Assembly: GCA_020723435.1 (NCBI GenBank)
Contig: DYIV01000013.1
Coordinates: 1 to 37,482, forward strand
Origin: Slackia heliotrinireducens
GTDB lineage: Bacteria; Actinomycetota; Aquicultoria; DYIV01
Length of the DNA: 37,482 nucleotides
Direction of reading: 5' to 3'
Below, in pieces: positions 25,683 through 35,278 of this stretch; position 1 is the first letter of the stretch; each line of letters begins with the position of its first letter. The position numbers and the translations under genes are program-made. Below the pieces are notes generated by a model that saw nothing but the letters and a program-made list of their open reading frames with translations, was not told where the DNA came from and made no database searches.

Positions 25683-26561
25683 TTACCCCACGTAGTAGAT
25701 GTTGGGCTCAGTGCCCAGCTCCTCTTTGAGCCTGAACAGCAGCCGCCGGTTCTTCAGCATCTGAGCGACCTCGCTCTTCGGATCGAGCACGTTTCCGAAC
25801 TTGCGAGCTCTGACCGGACAGACCTCCGTGCAGCGCGTCTCCGCCTTGCCGTCGCGGATGCGATGAATGCAGAACGTGCACTTCTCGACGACTCCTGTCG
25901 GCCGAATCGGCACTGCCGGGTTGCGATTGATCTCCTTGGCGGGTATCACCGGTTTCTTCCAGTTGAAGTGGCGCGCGTGGTAGGGGCAGTTGATCATGCA
26001 GGCGCGGCAGCCGATGCACTTGCGGTAGTCCTGGATGACCAGGCCGTCGGCCTCTTTGCGGGTGGCCCGCACGGGGCAGTTGAGTACGCATGGAGGGTCG
26101 TCACAGTGCATGCACTGGACGGGCATGTACCACTTCCCCGGGTCGCCGCCCTCGGTGTAGTAGGGGTTCGCCGTCTCCAGCTCGATCTTGCCCGCTTCCA
26201 TTTCCAGAAGCTGGATGTAGGTGAAACCCGAGTCGCGGCCGATGTTGTTCTCCGACACGCACGCCCAGGCGCATTTGCGGCAACCCACGCAGGCTTTGAC
26301 ATCGATGACCATGGCCCACTTCGTGTGAGCGGGAGCGGGCTTGGCGTAGTAGACCGGATTCGGGTCGAACGCGAACTCGTGTCCCTCGCCTTGAGGTCCC
26401 TCCGCGGTCTCGGCAAGGGGGCCGCCGTTCTCCTCGGCCGCGAACGCGGACAGCATGGGAAAGGCGCCCAGGGCGATTCCGCCAACGGTCAGGCCGGCGG
26501 CCTTCAAGAAGTCACGTCGCGAGACGTCGCCGGCGCGCTCTTTCTCGCTAGAGTTGGCCAT
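25683..26561 (-). CDS. Tat-exported four-cluster ferredoxin subunit (HybA/DsrO-like)
   Basis: A 292-residue iron-sulfur protein. The twin-arginine signal SRRDFLKAAG followed by a hydrophobic stretch sends it outside the cytoplasm. Four cysteine sets are intact: CVGCRKCAWAC, CMHCDDPPCVLNC, CIGCRACMINC and CTFC with CTEVC, giving sixteen ligands for four [4Fe-4S] clusters. It should pair with the NrfD-like subunit encoded 6 bp downstream. GGAGG lies just before the ATG at 26561, and the start overlaps the upstream 4-haem gene by 14 bp. Confidence 0.94.
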   Translation of the reverse strand: MANSSEKERAGDVSRRDFLKAAGLTVGGIALGAFPMLSAFAAEENGGPLAETAEGPQGEGHEFAFDPNPVYYAKPAPAHTKWAMVIDVKACVGCRKCAWACVSENNIGRDSGFTYIQLLEMEAGKIELETANPYYTEGGDPGKWYMPVQCMHCDDPPCVLNCPVRATRKEADGLVIQDYRKCIGCRACMINCPYHARHFNWKKPVIPAKEINRNPAVPIRPTGVVEKCTFCIHRIRDGKAETRCTEVCPVRARKFGNVLDPKSEVAQMLKNRRLLFRLKEELGTEPNIYYVG

Positions 26562-27270
26562 GATGCCTCCGTCTCCTCAGGATGGGAAGGGCCCAGACGC
26601 CCGCGATGCCGAGAAGCCCGAGCAGCGACAGGACGTTCATAGACAAGAACACGGGCGGATCGGGTATCGGCGGCGGTCCGGGGAGAGCCGCAAAGCGCTC
26701 GCGCTCTCCGACCGCCTTGATCTCAATAGTCGTCCCGACGTAGGGAAGGAGAGGGGATATCCCAATCCAGCTCGGCGCGTGCGGGTTGTGGCATCCCATG
26801 GCGGAGCAGCTCGGCTTCTTGCCGTGAAAGCCCGCCCTCCACGCGTTGTATTTGTCCTCGTGACAGCGGAAGCAGACCAGTGACGTGTTGCCCTTTATGT
26901 CGACGAGCCCTCCGTCTATCAGCTTCAGCTTGCCGGGATTGGCGTTGCGCGACGAGTGGCAGACCAGACACGCGGTCTTGCCCTTGCCGAGCACGTCGTG
27001 AACCTCAAGCTTGATTCGATGGCCCTTGAATCCGTTCGGCCGGGAGGAGGCAGGATTGGCTCCGGTCGGATGGCATCTCGTGCAAGGGTAGAAGACCAGA
27101 GCACCCGTGCTCGCGCGACCGGCGGATGCGGTTCGAGGCGTGAGCAGGGTGACAAGGAGCAGGGCTGGGACGAGTGCTCCCAGGATCTGGAGATTGCGTT
27201 TCGGGGCTTCGCTTGCGCTTCCGTCGGAATGTGCCTGCGTGATGCCCCTAGCTGCCGTTTCTGTCACCAT
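26548..27270 (-). CDS. Four-haem cytochrome c with C-terminal anchor
   Basis: About 240 residues. An N-terminal signal (LGALVPALLLVTLL then ASA-G) is followed by three CXXCH sites (CTRCH, CLVCH, CFRCH) and one C-x4-CH site (CSAMGCH). A C-terminal helix (VLSLLGLLGIAGVWALPIL) and an Arg-rich end anchor it with the haem domain outside. ATG at 27270 is the most sensible start; a GTG at 27333 would add an unsupported 21 residues. It is the first gene of the eight-gene electron-transfer operon and sits about 110 bp after phased YTTAAY repeats. Confidence 0.85.
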   Translation of the reverse strand: MVTETAARGITQAHSDGSASEAPKRNLQILGALVPALLLVTLLTPRTASAGRASTGALVFYPCTRCHPTGANPASSRPNGFKGHRIKLEVHDVLGKGKTACLVCHSSRNANPGKLKLIDGGLVDIKGNTSLVCFRCHEDKYNAWRAGFHGKKPSCSAMGCHNPHAPSWIGISPLLPYVGTTIEIKAVGERERFAALPGPPPIPDPPVFLSMNVLSLLGLLGIAGVWALPILRRRRHHGQL

Positions 27271-27379
27271 TCTCAAACGTCTTGTTCCCTGGATCGTGGC
27301 TCGTGAATCCGTTCTCTTGGGACCGCTCGCCACATCCTTGAGAGGTCCGAAATGCCACTTACTAGGATGACGCCCGTTT

Positions 27380-27457
27380 ATTAAGAGCGGATTGAGCGCA
27401 TCTTAAGGGTTGATTAAGGACGTGGGGATTGTTAAGGGTGGGCTTAAGACGGTTAGG
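27380..27457 (-). promoter_or_regulatory. 11-bp-phased YTTAAY direct repeats before the cytochrome operon
   Basis: Read on the minus strand, CTTAA-type units start at 27418, 27407, 27396 (CTCAA) and 27385, exactly 11 bp apart. Two more (27448 and 27436) lie upstream at looser spacing. An 11-bp direct repeat is the typical footprint of OmpR/PhoB-family regulators, and TTAAC-like units recall the Bacillus PhoP/ResD boxes. The array ends about 110 bp before the 4-haem cytochrome ATG. The same pattern recurs at 35279 and 35720. Confidence 0.65.
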
Positions 27458-27584
27458 CAGGACGGCTGCTTGTCTCAAAGTGCTCGGGGCGCCCGTGCGG
27501 GCCCGCGGGCGATACGGTCCGCGTCTGGCGAACCTTGAATCTCCTCAGCAGAGCGGTGTTGGAGACTACCGTCAGCGAGCTGAG

Positions 27585-29924
27585 TTACATGGCGGCCGCG
27601 GCGATCATCGGATTGAGCAGTCCGAACGCGGCGATCGGGATTGCGGCGGTGTTGTAGAAGAGTGCCCAGAAGAGGTTCTGCTTGATCTTACCCATCGTCG
27701 CCTTCGAGAGCTTGATGCTGCCAGCTACGTCTCGTACGTCGTCGCGAACGAGAATGATGCCGCCGGTCTCCTTGGCGACGTCGGAACCGCTGCCGATGGC
27801 GATACCGATGTCGGCCTGCGCCAGCGCCGGCGCGTCGTTGATGCCGTCGCCGACCATGCTGACGGTCTTTCCCTCGGCCTGGAGGCTCTTGATGGCGCCC
27901 GCCTTCTCCCACGGCAGCACGTTGGCCAGCACGCGCTCGATGCCGGCCTGGCGAGCGATCGCCTTCGCGGTGCGCTCGTTGTCGCCGGTGAGCATGATGA
28001 CCTCAACTCCCATCGCTTTAAGCTCGGCCACGGTCTCGGCGGCATGGTCCTTGATGGTGTCGGCGACCGCGACAATCCCGGCGAGTGCGCCTTCGACGGC
28101 GAGTAGCATGGCCGTCTTGCCGGCCGTCTCCAACTCGACGAGCAGTCGCTCCGCGTTCGCCGACGGACCGGCGTCGGACTCCCTGCCGCGGTTCCGTTGG
28201 GACTTGTCGCGCCCGAATGACCGGGTATCGCGAACGATCTCGATGCCTGCCTCCGCCAGAAGCTTGCGGTTGCCCAGCAGCAGTCTCTTCGAATCCACAG
28301 TGACTTTGACGCCCTGACCGGGAACGGCCTCGAAGTGCTCGGGCTTCTCAACGGTGAGTCCGCGCGACTTCGCTGCTTCAACGATCGCCTCTCCTAGGAC
28401 GTGTTCCGACGCCAGCTCCGCCGCCGCTGCATAGGCCAGCACCTGATCCTCGCCGACTCCGTCGAGCGCAATGACGTCTGTCAGCGACGGCTCGCCTTTG
28501 GTCAGCGTGCCGGTCTTGTCGAAGACGACGGCCGTAAGCCTCTGTGCCTTCTCGAGGTACTCGCCGCCGCGAATGAGAATGCCCATCTCGGCGCCCTTGC
28601 CAACGCCAACGGCGAGGGCCGCCGGGGTGGCGATGCCCAGCGTGCAGGGGCAGGAGATGATGAGAACCGCGATGAAGCTCAGCAGGCCGAGCGTGAAGTT
28701 GCCAGCCACGGTCCATCCAATGAGAGCGGCGAGCGCCGCAAGGATCACGCCGGGAACGAAGTAGGCGCTCACAGTGTCCGCGAGCCGCTGGATCGGCGCG
28801 CTTGAGGCCTGCGCCTCCTCAACCATCTTCACGATCTGCATCAGCGTTGTGTCCCATCCGACGCGAGTCGCGCGGAACTTCAGCGAACCGACCTTGTTGA
28901 TGGTGGCGCCGATCACCTCATCGTCAACGTTCTTCTCCACGGGCAGCGATTCCCCGGTGATCATCTTCTCATCGATGGACGAATGGCCCTCGACGACGAC
29001 GCCATCCGTCGGAATCTTCTCGCCCGGGCGAACGACGACGACGTCACCAACGACGACCTGCTCCGCCGGCACCTCGATCTCGGCGCCGTCACGAACGACG
29101 CGTGCGGTGGCCGGCTGGAGATCCATCAGTCTGCGAACCGCCGCGGAGGAGCGCTTCTTGATCGCTTCCTCCATGTACTTGCCGACGAGAACGAACGCGA
29201 TGATGACCGCGGAGACCTCAAAGTAGACGTGCGTTTCCTTGAAGGGAAGCAGCGAGGGGAAGAAGACGACCACGGTGCTGTACAGATATGCCGTCGAGGT
29301 GCCCAGGGCGATCAGGACGTCCATGTTGATGCGTCTGCCGGCAAGGGCCTTATAGGCGCCGGAGTAGAATCCCCAGCCGCCGATGAACTGCACCGGCGTC
29401 ACGAGCAGGAAGAGGATGACGCCCCCGTTCAGTCCGGGCAGCACCTTCTCGAAGGGCACCCATGAGAGGACCGACGCGCCGGCGGCGAGACCGACGAAGA
29501 GCCCCGCTCTGAGGATGGCGGCGAGCAAGACGCCTGTCATGGCGATCGTCATCCGCCGCTTCATCGCTTTCAGTTCGGCCTCCGGCGCCTCAAATGTGCG
29601 GGCGCAGCTCTCCATGCAGAAGTAGTAGTCGCGGCCGCCGATCGTGCGCTTGATCGAGGAGTCCTTGTCCACGAGCATGCCGCAGACCGGATCGACCGCC
29701 TTGTTGGCGCGCTCCTTGGCCGACCACGCAGCGGCCTCGTCGCTCACGCCGGACATCGTGCCGTGGGTTCCCGCGGCCGCCGCCGCGATGTAGTGCTCGG
29801 GATCGGTCTCGAACCGCTGCTTGCACTTGGGATTGCAGAAGTAGTAAGTATCGCCCTTGTACTCCGAGGTCGCGGCGGGATTTGCCTCATCCACCGTCAT
29901 CCCGCAGATTGGATCTATCGCCAT
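27585..29924 (-). CDS. copA: Copper-exporting P-type ATPase, CopA-like, stop within the last metal-site motif
   Basis: A 779-residue P1B ATPase. Two N-terminal YHS-like domains (DPICGMTVD with YYFCNPKC, then DPVCGMLVD with YYFCMESC) replace the usual HMA domain. Catalytic motifs are intact: TGES, C425-P-C427 in the membrane, D469-KTGT, MLTGDN and GDGINDAPA. The YN copper ligands of helix 7 are in [10 protein letters not shown]. The frame ends with NPMIAAAAM and then TAA at 27587-27585, precisely inside the helix-8 MxxSS motif. The next codons continue as LSSLTVVSNTALLRRFK, the expected end of the family, up to a TAA at 27453. So about 20 conserved residues are cut off by a nonsense codon or a sequencing error. 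It is divergent from csoR. Confidence 0.9.
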   Translation of the reverse strand: MAIDPICGMTVDEANPAATSEYKGDTYYFCNPKCKQRFETDPEHYIAAAAAGTHGTMSGVSDEAAAWSAKERANKAVDPVCGMLVDKDSSIKRTIGGRDYYFCMESCARTFEAPEAELKAMKRRMTIAMTGVLLAAILRAGLFVGLAAGASVLSWVPFEKVLPGLNGGVILFLLVTPVQFIGGWGFYSGAYKALAGRRINMDVLIALGTSTAYLYSTVVVFFPSLLPFKETHVYFEVSAVIIAFVLVGKYMEEAIKKRSSAAVRRLMDLQPATARVVRDGAEIEVPAEQVVVGDVVVVRPGEKIPTDGVVVEGHSSIDEKMITGESLPVEKNVDDEVIGATINKVGSLKFRATRVGWDTTLMQIVKMVEEAQASSAPIQRLADTVSAYFVPGVILAALAALIGWTVAGNFTLGLLSFIAVLIISCPCTLGIATPAALAVGVGKGAEMGILIRGGEYLEKAQRLTAVVFDKTGTLTKGEPSLTDVIALDGVGEDQVLAYAAAAELASEHVLGEAIVEAAKSRGLTVEKPEHFEAVPGQGVKVTVDSKRLLLGNRKLLAEAGIEIVRDTRSFGRDKSQRNRGRESDAGPSANAERLLVELETAGKTAMLLAVEGALAGIVAVADTIKDHAAETVAELKAMGVEVIMLTGDNERTAKAIARQAGIERVLANVLPWEKAGAIKSLQAEGKTVSMVGDGINDAPALAQADIGIAIGSGSDVAKETGGIILVRDDVRDVAGSIKLSKATMGKIKQNLFWALFYNTAAIPIAAFGLLNPMIAAAAM

Positions 29925-30083
29925 GCCGGCACTTTCTCTTCGGTCGGTGTCTGTCTCGTTCTACCCACGTACGTGCTCACACCATCGTGGCTGTCTCGCG
30001 GTGCGGGCCAGGTTTGTGCACGATCTCGCACCCTCGGATCGGCCGGGAGCGAGTCACCGCAAGGACGATGGCCACGGTTGCTA

Positions 30084-30103
30084 TACCATACGGGGGTATG
30101 GTA
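30084..30103. promoter_or_regulatory. CsoR-type operator between copA and csoR
   Basis: TACCATACGGGGGTATGGTA is a palindrome (TACCATAC / GTATGGTA around a G-rich centre) and closely matches known CsoR operators such as that of Bacillus subtilis copZA. It lies in the spacer of a possible csoR promoter (TTGCTA at 30079, 18 bp, TAGCAT at 30103) and would also cover the divergent copA promoter. Copper binding to CsoR would release it. Confidence 0.85.
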
Positions 30104-30224
30104 GCATGCTCGGGAGGGCGCTGCAAGGCAGCCTTTCCCGACAAAGGACAAACGCTTCCCAAGCATGGGGAAACGGTTCGAGTCGGGCGCGCCCCGCGCA
30201 GATGGCGGTCAAGAAGGGGGAAGC

Positions 30225-30488
30225 ATGGTACCTGCGGTCAAGAAGGACGCAACGACGCGTCTCAAGCGAATTGCCGGCCAGATCGGCGGGATTCAACGAA
30301 TGGTCGACGAGGACAAGTACTGCATCGACATACTGACGCAGATCGCCGCGGTGCGAGCGGCGCTCGACAAGACGGGAATGGTCATTCTGAAGTCGCACCT
30401 GCAGAACTGTGTTGCCGACGCGGTGCGAGAGGGTAAGACCAACGAAGCCGTCGAAGAGCTCGATCGCATCCTCACGAAGTTCATCTGA
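30225..30488 (+). CDS. csoR: CsoR-family copper-sensing repressor
   Basis: An 87-residue all-helical DUF156 repressor. The Cu(I) ligands are the Cys of DKYCIDIL and the His and Cys of KSHLQNCV, the C-H-C fingerprint of true CsoR as opposed to RcnR or FrmR. The N-terminal LKRIAGQIGGIQRMV segment is the DNA-contact helix of the family. The ATG at 30225 has AGGGGGAAG upstream; an ATG at 30165 would overlap the leader. It is divergent from copA across a CsoR-type operator, as expected for a copper-efflux pair. Confidence 0.95.
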   Translation: MVPAVKKDATTRLKRIAGQIGGIQRMVDEDKYCIDILTQIAAVRAALDKTGMVILKSHLQNCVADAVREGKTNEAVEELDRILTKFI

Positions 30489-30545
30489 CCGGGAGCCCGA
30501 TCCCGCTTGGGACAAAAACAGCACTCCTGAAGTGCACGTATGGCT

Positions 30546-30561
30546 TGTGCACTAGTTCACA
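30546..30561. promoter_or_regulatory. CRP/FNR-family-like binding site
   Basis: TGTGC-ACTAGT-TCACA matches the CRP consensus TGTGA-N6-TCACA at nine of ten positions. It lies in the csoR/PP2C intergenic region, about 145 bp before the phosphatase start. No CRP-like gene is in the window and no strong promoter could be placed, so the function is open. Confidence 0.35.
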
Positions 30562-30698
30562 CTTGCCTTGTGTAGCACGTGATGTTGGCGTAGGCTGTAG
30601 AGGAAGGCGGACGCGTCGGGTCAGGATTGTCGGCACAGCCGGTGAGTCCCGCCCTCGGTCTTCCCCGATAGGCCTGGAACACAGCGAGGTGTGGCAGG

Positions 30699-33413
30699 AT
30701 GGAGCGGATGAACCTCGACGACGCCGTGAATGCCGCCGGGTCGTGGAGCGCGGATGCCGGCCACGCGAGACTCTTCCAGCGGTTCACGGACATTCTTCTG
30801 TCCGCGCGGACTTTGCCGGCGTTCTGCGAGGAACTGCTCGAGGAGCTGGCTGATGCGGCCGGCGCTTCCGCCGGCGTGTTGTTCATGGCGGATGCGGAGG
30901 AGGCCCTGGCTTCCTTCGCCGATGTCGGGCCGATCGACGTCATGCAGATCGAGAGCTTTCTCGAGCCGGGCGGAGCCGTGACCGTTGCGGTTCGCAGTCG
31001 CAATCTCGTCGTGGCCGGTGGAGACGAGTGCGCGCGGCTCATGCCGGGGCAGGAGGGGACCTGCCAGGATTCACCGATCACGGGCGTCTGCGCCGCGGCT
31101 CTGAGGACGGAGGAGCGTCTGGTCGGTGCGGTCGTGATGGTGACGACGATGCCCGCGGGTTTTGGGTTATCGGCGCGCCATGCCATCGAGACGCTGGACC
31201 CAGTCCGTCTTGCGAGGGCGATAGAGGTCGTCGGTACGACCAGTCGCGCGATCGCCAGGCGGCACGAGGACGACGCTCGGGCGAACGCAAGCCGCGTGCT
31301 CCAGTCGGTCGCCGATCCGCATCAGCGCGTGGGGCACCTGGCGGAACAGATGGCCCGCGTCGCCGGAGTATCTCGCTGCTTCATCTTCGAGCTTGTGGAC
31401 GGTGCGCAGCAGCTGGTAGGTGCGAGCGGGGCCACTCAGCAACAACTGGAGGCGGCGCGGCGCGGCCTGGAGGGACCTCTCGGCGAGATCGGTCCCGAGC
31501 TCCAGCGCATTGCCGACGGGCAGCGTCCAGGGCTCGTTACCCAGGACGACGTGCCGTCCCAAGAGGCATTTGGCGGGGAATGCGAGATGGTCTCCGCTCT
31601 GGTCGTACCCCTCTCCTACGGTGGCCGCGTGACCGGTTTGGCGTACTTGGACGAGCCGGGTCGTCGAAGCTCTTTCAACGAGAACCAGCTGGCGGCTCTT
31701 GACGCTCTCACCGACATCGCGGCGGTGGGCGCCCACTCCGCTCAGATCCAGCGGCGGGTCGCCGAGCGGGTGGCCATGCAGCGGCACCAAGATCGCCTCT
31801 CGGCCATGCATCACATCATCAACCAGGTCCGTATCCATCTAGAGGAGTCCGAGCTGCTCAGCTCCTTGCCTCGGCTCATCTCCGACGGGCTTGGCTATGA
31901 CCGTGTCTATATCTATCTAATCGAAGACGACGAGTTCACATTCGCCGGCGGGTACTTCCGGCGTCACGAGAAGGAGTGCGAGCGGTTTGACGCGTGCGCC
32001 CGCGGGCATCCTCCCCGCACGGGCGAGCCGTCCATCGAAGTTGAGGTATACCGTCATGGGATTGCCCAGGTCGTAGCCGATCCCTCCGCGGACCCGCGCG
32101 TCATCCGGCAACACCAGAAGTTGCTGCGATCACCGTCGGCTGCATTTGTCCCGTTGTGGGGACCACAGTCCGTCTTGGGCGTGCTCTTCGCCGACTACAA
32201 GTACCAAGAGATGGCTGTATCGGAGGAGGACACGAGTCTACTGTCGGTTCTGGGGACGGGAATCGGGACGGCCCTGGAGAACGTGAGGCTCTACGCGGAA
32301 GCCCGCAGCGATCGCGACAAGCTGTCGACGCTTCTGGCCAACTCCGATGACGCCATCATCATAGTCGACCGAGACCGGAACATAGTGGCGTTCAACAAGG
32401 CGTCCGAGCGCCTCAGCGGCGTGACGGCGGCGGACGCGGTTGGAAGCAACTGTCAGGAAGTGTGGCGTTGCTGTGACGAGCGAGGCCGGGTTCTCGGCGA
32501 ACAGTCGTGCCCCGTCGCCGCGCGGATCGCCGGCCTGCGCCGCGATCAGGCGACCTATAGCGAGCACACGATTCGAACGAACGACGGGAGAGAAGTCGAG
32601 GTCGCCTCGACCTTCGCGTACGTGGAAGGGCCTGACGGCACCGTTGAGCAGGGGATGGAAATCCTGCGAGATCTAACCGAACACAAGCGATGGCTGCGCG
32701 AGCGCCACATCGCCGATACGCTTCAGAAGGCGCTTCTGCCGGTGGTTGCCCAGGCCGACCTCGGCATCGATGTGGGCGTCCACTATGAGTCGGCGACGAT
32801 ACAGGCCGCAGTGGGAGGGGACTTCTACGACTTCATCAAGCTGGATGACGGACGTGTTGGAATCGCCATCGGTGATGTCTGTGGCAAGGGGATCGACGCG
32901 GCACACCACGCGACGATGACCAAGTTCACCCTGCGCGCGTATCTGCTGGAGGGCGCGTCCCCCGCGGCGCTGATGTCACGACTGAACGACGCCGTGGCGG
33001 CGCAGCTTCACCCTGGCGAGTTCATCAGCATGTGCTTCGGTTTGCTCGATCCGACCAGCGGCTCGTTCACATATGCCAACGCGGGACATCCTCGCCCGCT
33101 GCTTGGGCAGGAGGGCAAGGGGTGGCGCAGCCTCGATAAGAGTGGAATCGTGCTTGGCGTAGTCACAAATCAGTCCTACGAGGAAGAGACCGTCGAGCTT
33201 GGCCCGGAAGATACCCTCTTGTTTTATACCGACGGACTGGTAGAAACTAGACGCGGCCCGACGTGCTTTGGCGAAGAACGGCTAATGCAGTTCTTGTCGC
33301 GCTGCCGGGTGACCGGAGCCCAGCAATTCGCGGAACGTGTCCACCAACGCAGCGCGAAGTTTTCCGGCGGCCATCTGCTCGATGACGTCGCCGTCGTCGT
33401 GGTGCGTCGCTAG
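30699..33413 (+). CDS. GAF/PAS sensor with SpoIIE-type PP2C phosphatase
   Basis: A 904-residue soluble multi-domain signalling protein. Three GAF-like modules (about 25-165, 205-350 and 375-530) precede a PAS domain (about 545-660; DDAIIIVDRDRNIVAFNKAS). The C-terminal SpoIIE/PP2C phosphatase (about 690-900) carries the metal-binding VGGDFYDF, GDVCGKGIDAA and YTDGLVE. Such RsbU/SpoIIE-like proteins dephosphorylate an anti-sigma antagonist. Neither antagonist nor anti-sigma kinase lies nearby. GAGGTG precedes the ATG. It is followed 98 bp later by a PhoR-like kinase and may be co-transcribed with it. Confidence 0.92.
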   Translation: MERMNLDDAVNAAGSWSADAGHARLFQRFTDILLSARTLPAFCEELLEELADAAGASAGVLFMADAEEALASFADVGPIDVMQIESFLEPGGAVTVAVRSRNLVVAGGDECARLMPGQEGTCQDSPITGVCAAALRTEERLVGAVVMVTTMPAGFGLSARHAIETLDPVRLARAIEVVGTTSRAIARRHEDDARANASRVLQSVADPHQRVGHLAEQMARVAGVSRCFIFELVDGAQQLVGASGATQQQLEAARRGLEGPLGEIGPELQRIADGQRPGLVTQDDVPSQEAFGGECEMVSALVVPLSYGGRVTGLAYLDEPGRRSSFNENQLAALDALTDIAAVGAHSAQIQRRVAERVAMQRHQDRLSAMHHIINQVRIHLEESELLSSLPRLISDGLGYDRVYIYLIEDDEFTFAGGYFRRHEKECERFDACARGHPPRTGEPSIEVEVYRHGIAQVVADPSADPRVIRQHQKLLRSPSAAFVPLWGPQSVLGVLFADYKYQEMAVSEEDTSLLSVLGTGIGTALENVRLYAEARSDRDKLSTLLANSDDAIIIVDRDRNIVAFNKASERLSGVTAADAVGSNCQEVWRCCDERGRVLGEQSCPVAARIAGLRRDQATYSEHTIRTNDGREVEVASTFAYVEGPDGTVEQGMEILRDLTEHKRWLRERHIADTLQKALLPVVAQADLGIDVGVHYESATIQAAVGGDFYDFIKLDDGRVGIAIGDVCGKGIDAAHHATMTKFTLRAYLLEGASPAALMSRLNDAVAAQLHPGEFISMCFGLLDPTSGSFTYANAGHPRPLLGQEGKGWRSLDKSGIVLGVVTNQSYEEETVELGPEDTLLFYTDGLVETRRGPTCFGEERLMQFLSRCRVTGAQQFAERVHQRSAKFSGGHLLDDVAVVVVRR

Positions 33414-33511
33414 GCGGGATCGGCGCCGCCCGCAGTCGGGCCAAGTAGGATGGGCGCGACGGAGTATCCGCCGCAGCCGTCACTGGGACCCTATCGAAAG
33501 CGCCGTAGCGA

Positions 33512-35269
33512 ATGAAGTACACTCTCCGTTTCTGGCTGACCCTACTCTTCGTCGTCGTGGTGTTCACGGCGATCGTGGTGCTCTCGCTGAAGCTGCTGTC
33601 CTCGCTGTCGAGAAGCATCGCTGCCAACACCGGAGCTGAAGTGGCTCACCAGGCGACGCTGCTGCGCAGTCTGGTTGAGCCGGGACTCGCGAGGATAGCG
33701 AGTGATGAGCGCGAACAGCAGCCGGTCGTCGATTTCGCCGGCAGCTTCCAGGATGATGTCTGGATCTACGGACCCGGCGGAAGGCTGGCCTTCAAGGCAC
33801 AGAACTTCACGCAGCCAGGATCCCTCCTCGAGCAGGCGCGAAAGGCGGCGCTGCAAGGTTTCCCATTCCGCCACGCCGAGCTGAGCGCAAGTCGCCAAAT
33901 CGTCATGGCGGCCGAGCCGATCAGGCAGGGGGGCTCGGTGGTGGGGGCTGTCGTCGTCGCCAACAACGGCAGCGACTCCCTGGCCATCGTCGCGGAGACG
34001 CGCGACCGACTCTACGTGGCCGCGGCACTGGCTCTTCTGGTCGCCGGCACCTTGGGATCCTTCTTCTCCGAGATAATCGCGCGCCAGGTGGCCGGATTGC
34101 GGAAAGGCTCCTTGGCGATGGCGGAGGGCAACTTCGATCTCAGGCTCAAGGGCCTCTTCCCCGACGAGATCGGGGAGTTGGTCAATTCCTTCAACACAAT
34201 GGCGGAACGTCTGGGCAGCGTCTTCTCCGCCCTGCGGGCGCAACAGGAGGAGATGTCGACGGTAGTCGAGACGATGGGCGAGGGGCTCGTCGCTGTCCGC
34301 GCCGACGGCTCCCTTCTATTGGCGAACTCAGCCGCATACGAGCTGCTGGGGCCGCCCCTCCGAACACTCGTGACGAAGCCGGCGGGTGTCGCCTTCGCCG
34401 GGACGCGCCTGGCGGGGGCGATCAACGACGCGCTGTCCTGCAAGCACGTGGTCGAGACGGCCGAGATCGGCGATAGGGTGGTCCTGATGCACGCCAGTCC
34501 GACCATGGATGACGGCACTTGCGACGGCGTCGTGCTGATCTTCCGAGACGTGACCAGGCAGACGAAGCTCGAGCGCGCGCAGCGCGACTTCATCTCAAAC
34601 GCGTCCCATGAGCTGCGCACCCCCGTCTCAGCGCTCAAGGGATTCCTCGAGCTCCTCGGCGAGGGCGCCAGCGAGGACCCGGCCATCCGAGACAAGTTTC
34701 TGGGGACGATGGAGATGGAGATCAACCGCCTGGAGCGCCTAGTAGATGAGCTGTTCACCCTATCGCAGCTCGATTCGGAGCAGATCTACCTCAAATTGGC
34801 CCGCTGCGAAGTAGCGGACATCATCCACAATGTCGCCACGATCGCCGGCCCGCTGGCCGAGGCGAGTGAGACAACGATCAAGACCGAGGTCGACCCGTTC
34901 TCGCCGCTGGTATGGTGCGACCGCGATCGCATCGTCCAAGTGCTGCTCGGCTTTGTCGACAACGCCATGAAGCACTCGCCGTCGGGGTCCCCCATTGTGC
35001 TCTTTGCCCGCCCGGACGTTGGCGGCGTGCGCGTGGGCGTGCGTGACGCCGGCGAGGGGATTCCCACCGGCGAGCTGAATAAGATCTTCGAGAGATTCTA
35101 CCGACTGACCGTGAAATCCGAAGACGAAAAGCGCGGTGCCGGTCTCGGTCTGTCCATCGCCAAGGAGATCGTGGAGGCTCACGGAAGCAGCATTCGCGTG
35201 GAGTCCGTTCCCCAGGAGGGCTCAACCTTCTCGTTCGTCCTGCGCCTGGCGGAGGAATCCTCCACCTAG
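33512..35269 (+). CDS. PhoR/ResE-like sensor histidine kinase
   Basis: A 585-residue membrane kinase. Two helices (residues about 8-30 and 165-188) flank an extracytoplasmic sensor domain of about 135 residues. HAMP, PAS, HisKA (SHELRTP, His366) and HATPase (VDNAMKHSP, DAGEGIP, GAGLGLSIAKEIVEAHG) follow. The layout and motifs match PhoR, ResE and VicK kinases, which pair with OmpR-family regulators. No response regulator is encoded next to it, which is unusual. Immediately downstream lie 11-bp YTTAAC repeats of the kind such regulators bind, so its partner may be encoded elsewhere. Confidence 0.93.
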   Translation: MKYTLRFWLTLLFVVVVFTAIVVLSLKLLSSLSRSIAANTGAEVAHQATLLRSLVEPGLARIASDEREQQPVVDFAGSFQDDVWIYGPGGRLAFKAQNFTQPGSLLEQARKAALQGFPFRHAELSASRQIVMAAEPIRQGGSVVGAVVVANNGSDSLAIVAETRDRLYVAAALALLVAGTLGSFFSEIIARQVAGLRKGSLAMAEGNFDLRLKGLFPDEIGELVNSFNTMAERLGSVFSALRAQQEEMSTVVETMGEGLVAVRADGSLLLANSAAYELLGPPLRTLVTKPAGVAFAGTRLAGAINDALSCKHVVETAEIGDRVVLMHASPTMDDGTCDGVVLIFRDVTRQTKLERAQRDFISNASHELRTPVSALKGFLELLGEGASEDPAIRDKFLGTMEMEINRLERLVDELFTLSQLDSEQIYLKLARCEVADIIHNVATIAGPLAEASETTIKTEVDPFSPLVWCDRDRIVQVLLGFVDNAMKHSPSGSPIVLFARPDVGGVRVGVRDAGEGIPTGELNKIFERFYRLTVKSEDEKRGAGLGLSIAKEIVEAHGSSIRVESVPQEGSTFSFVLRLAEESST

Positions 35270-35278
35270 ACGGACGCT

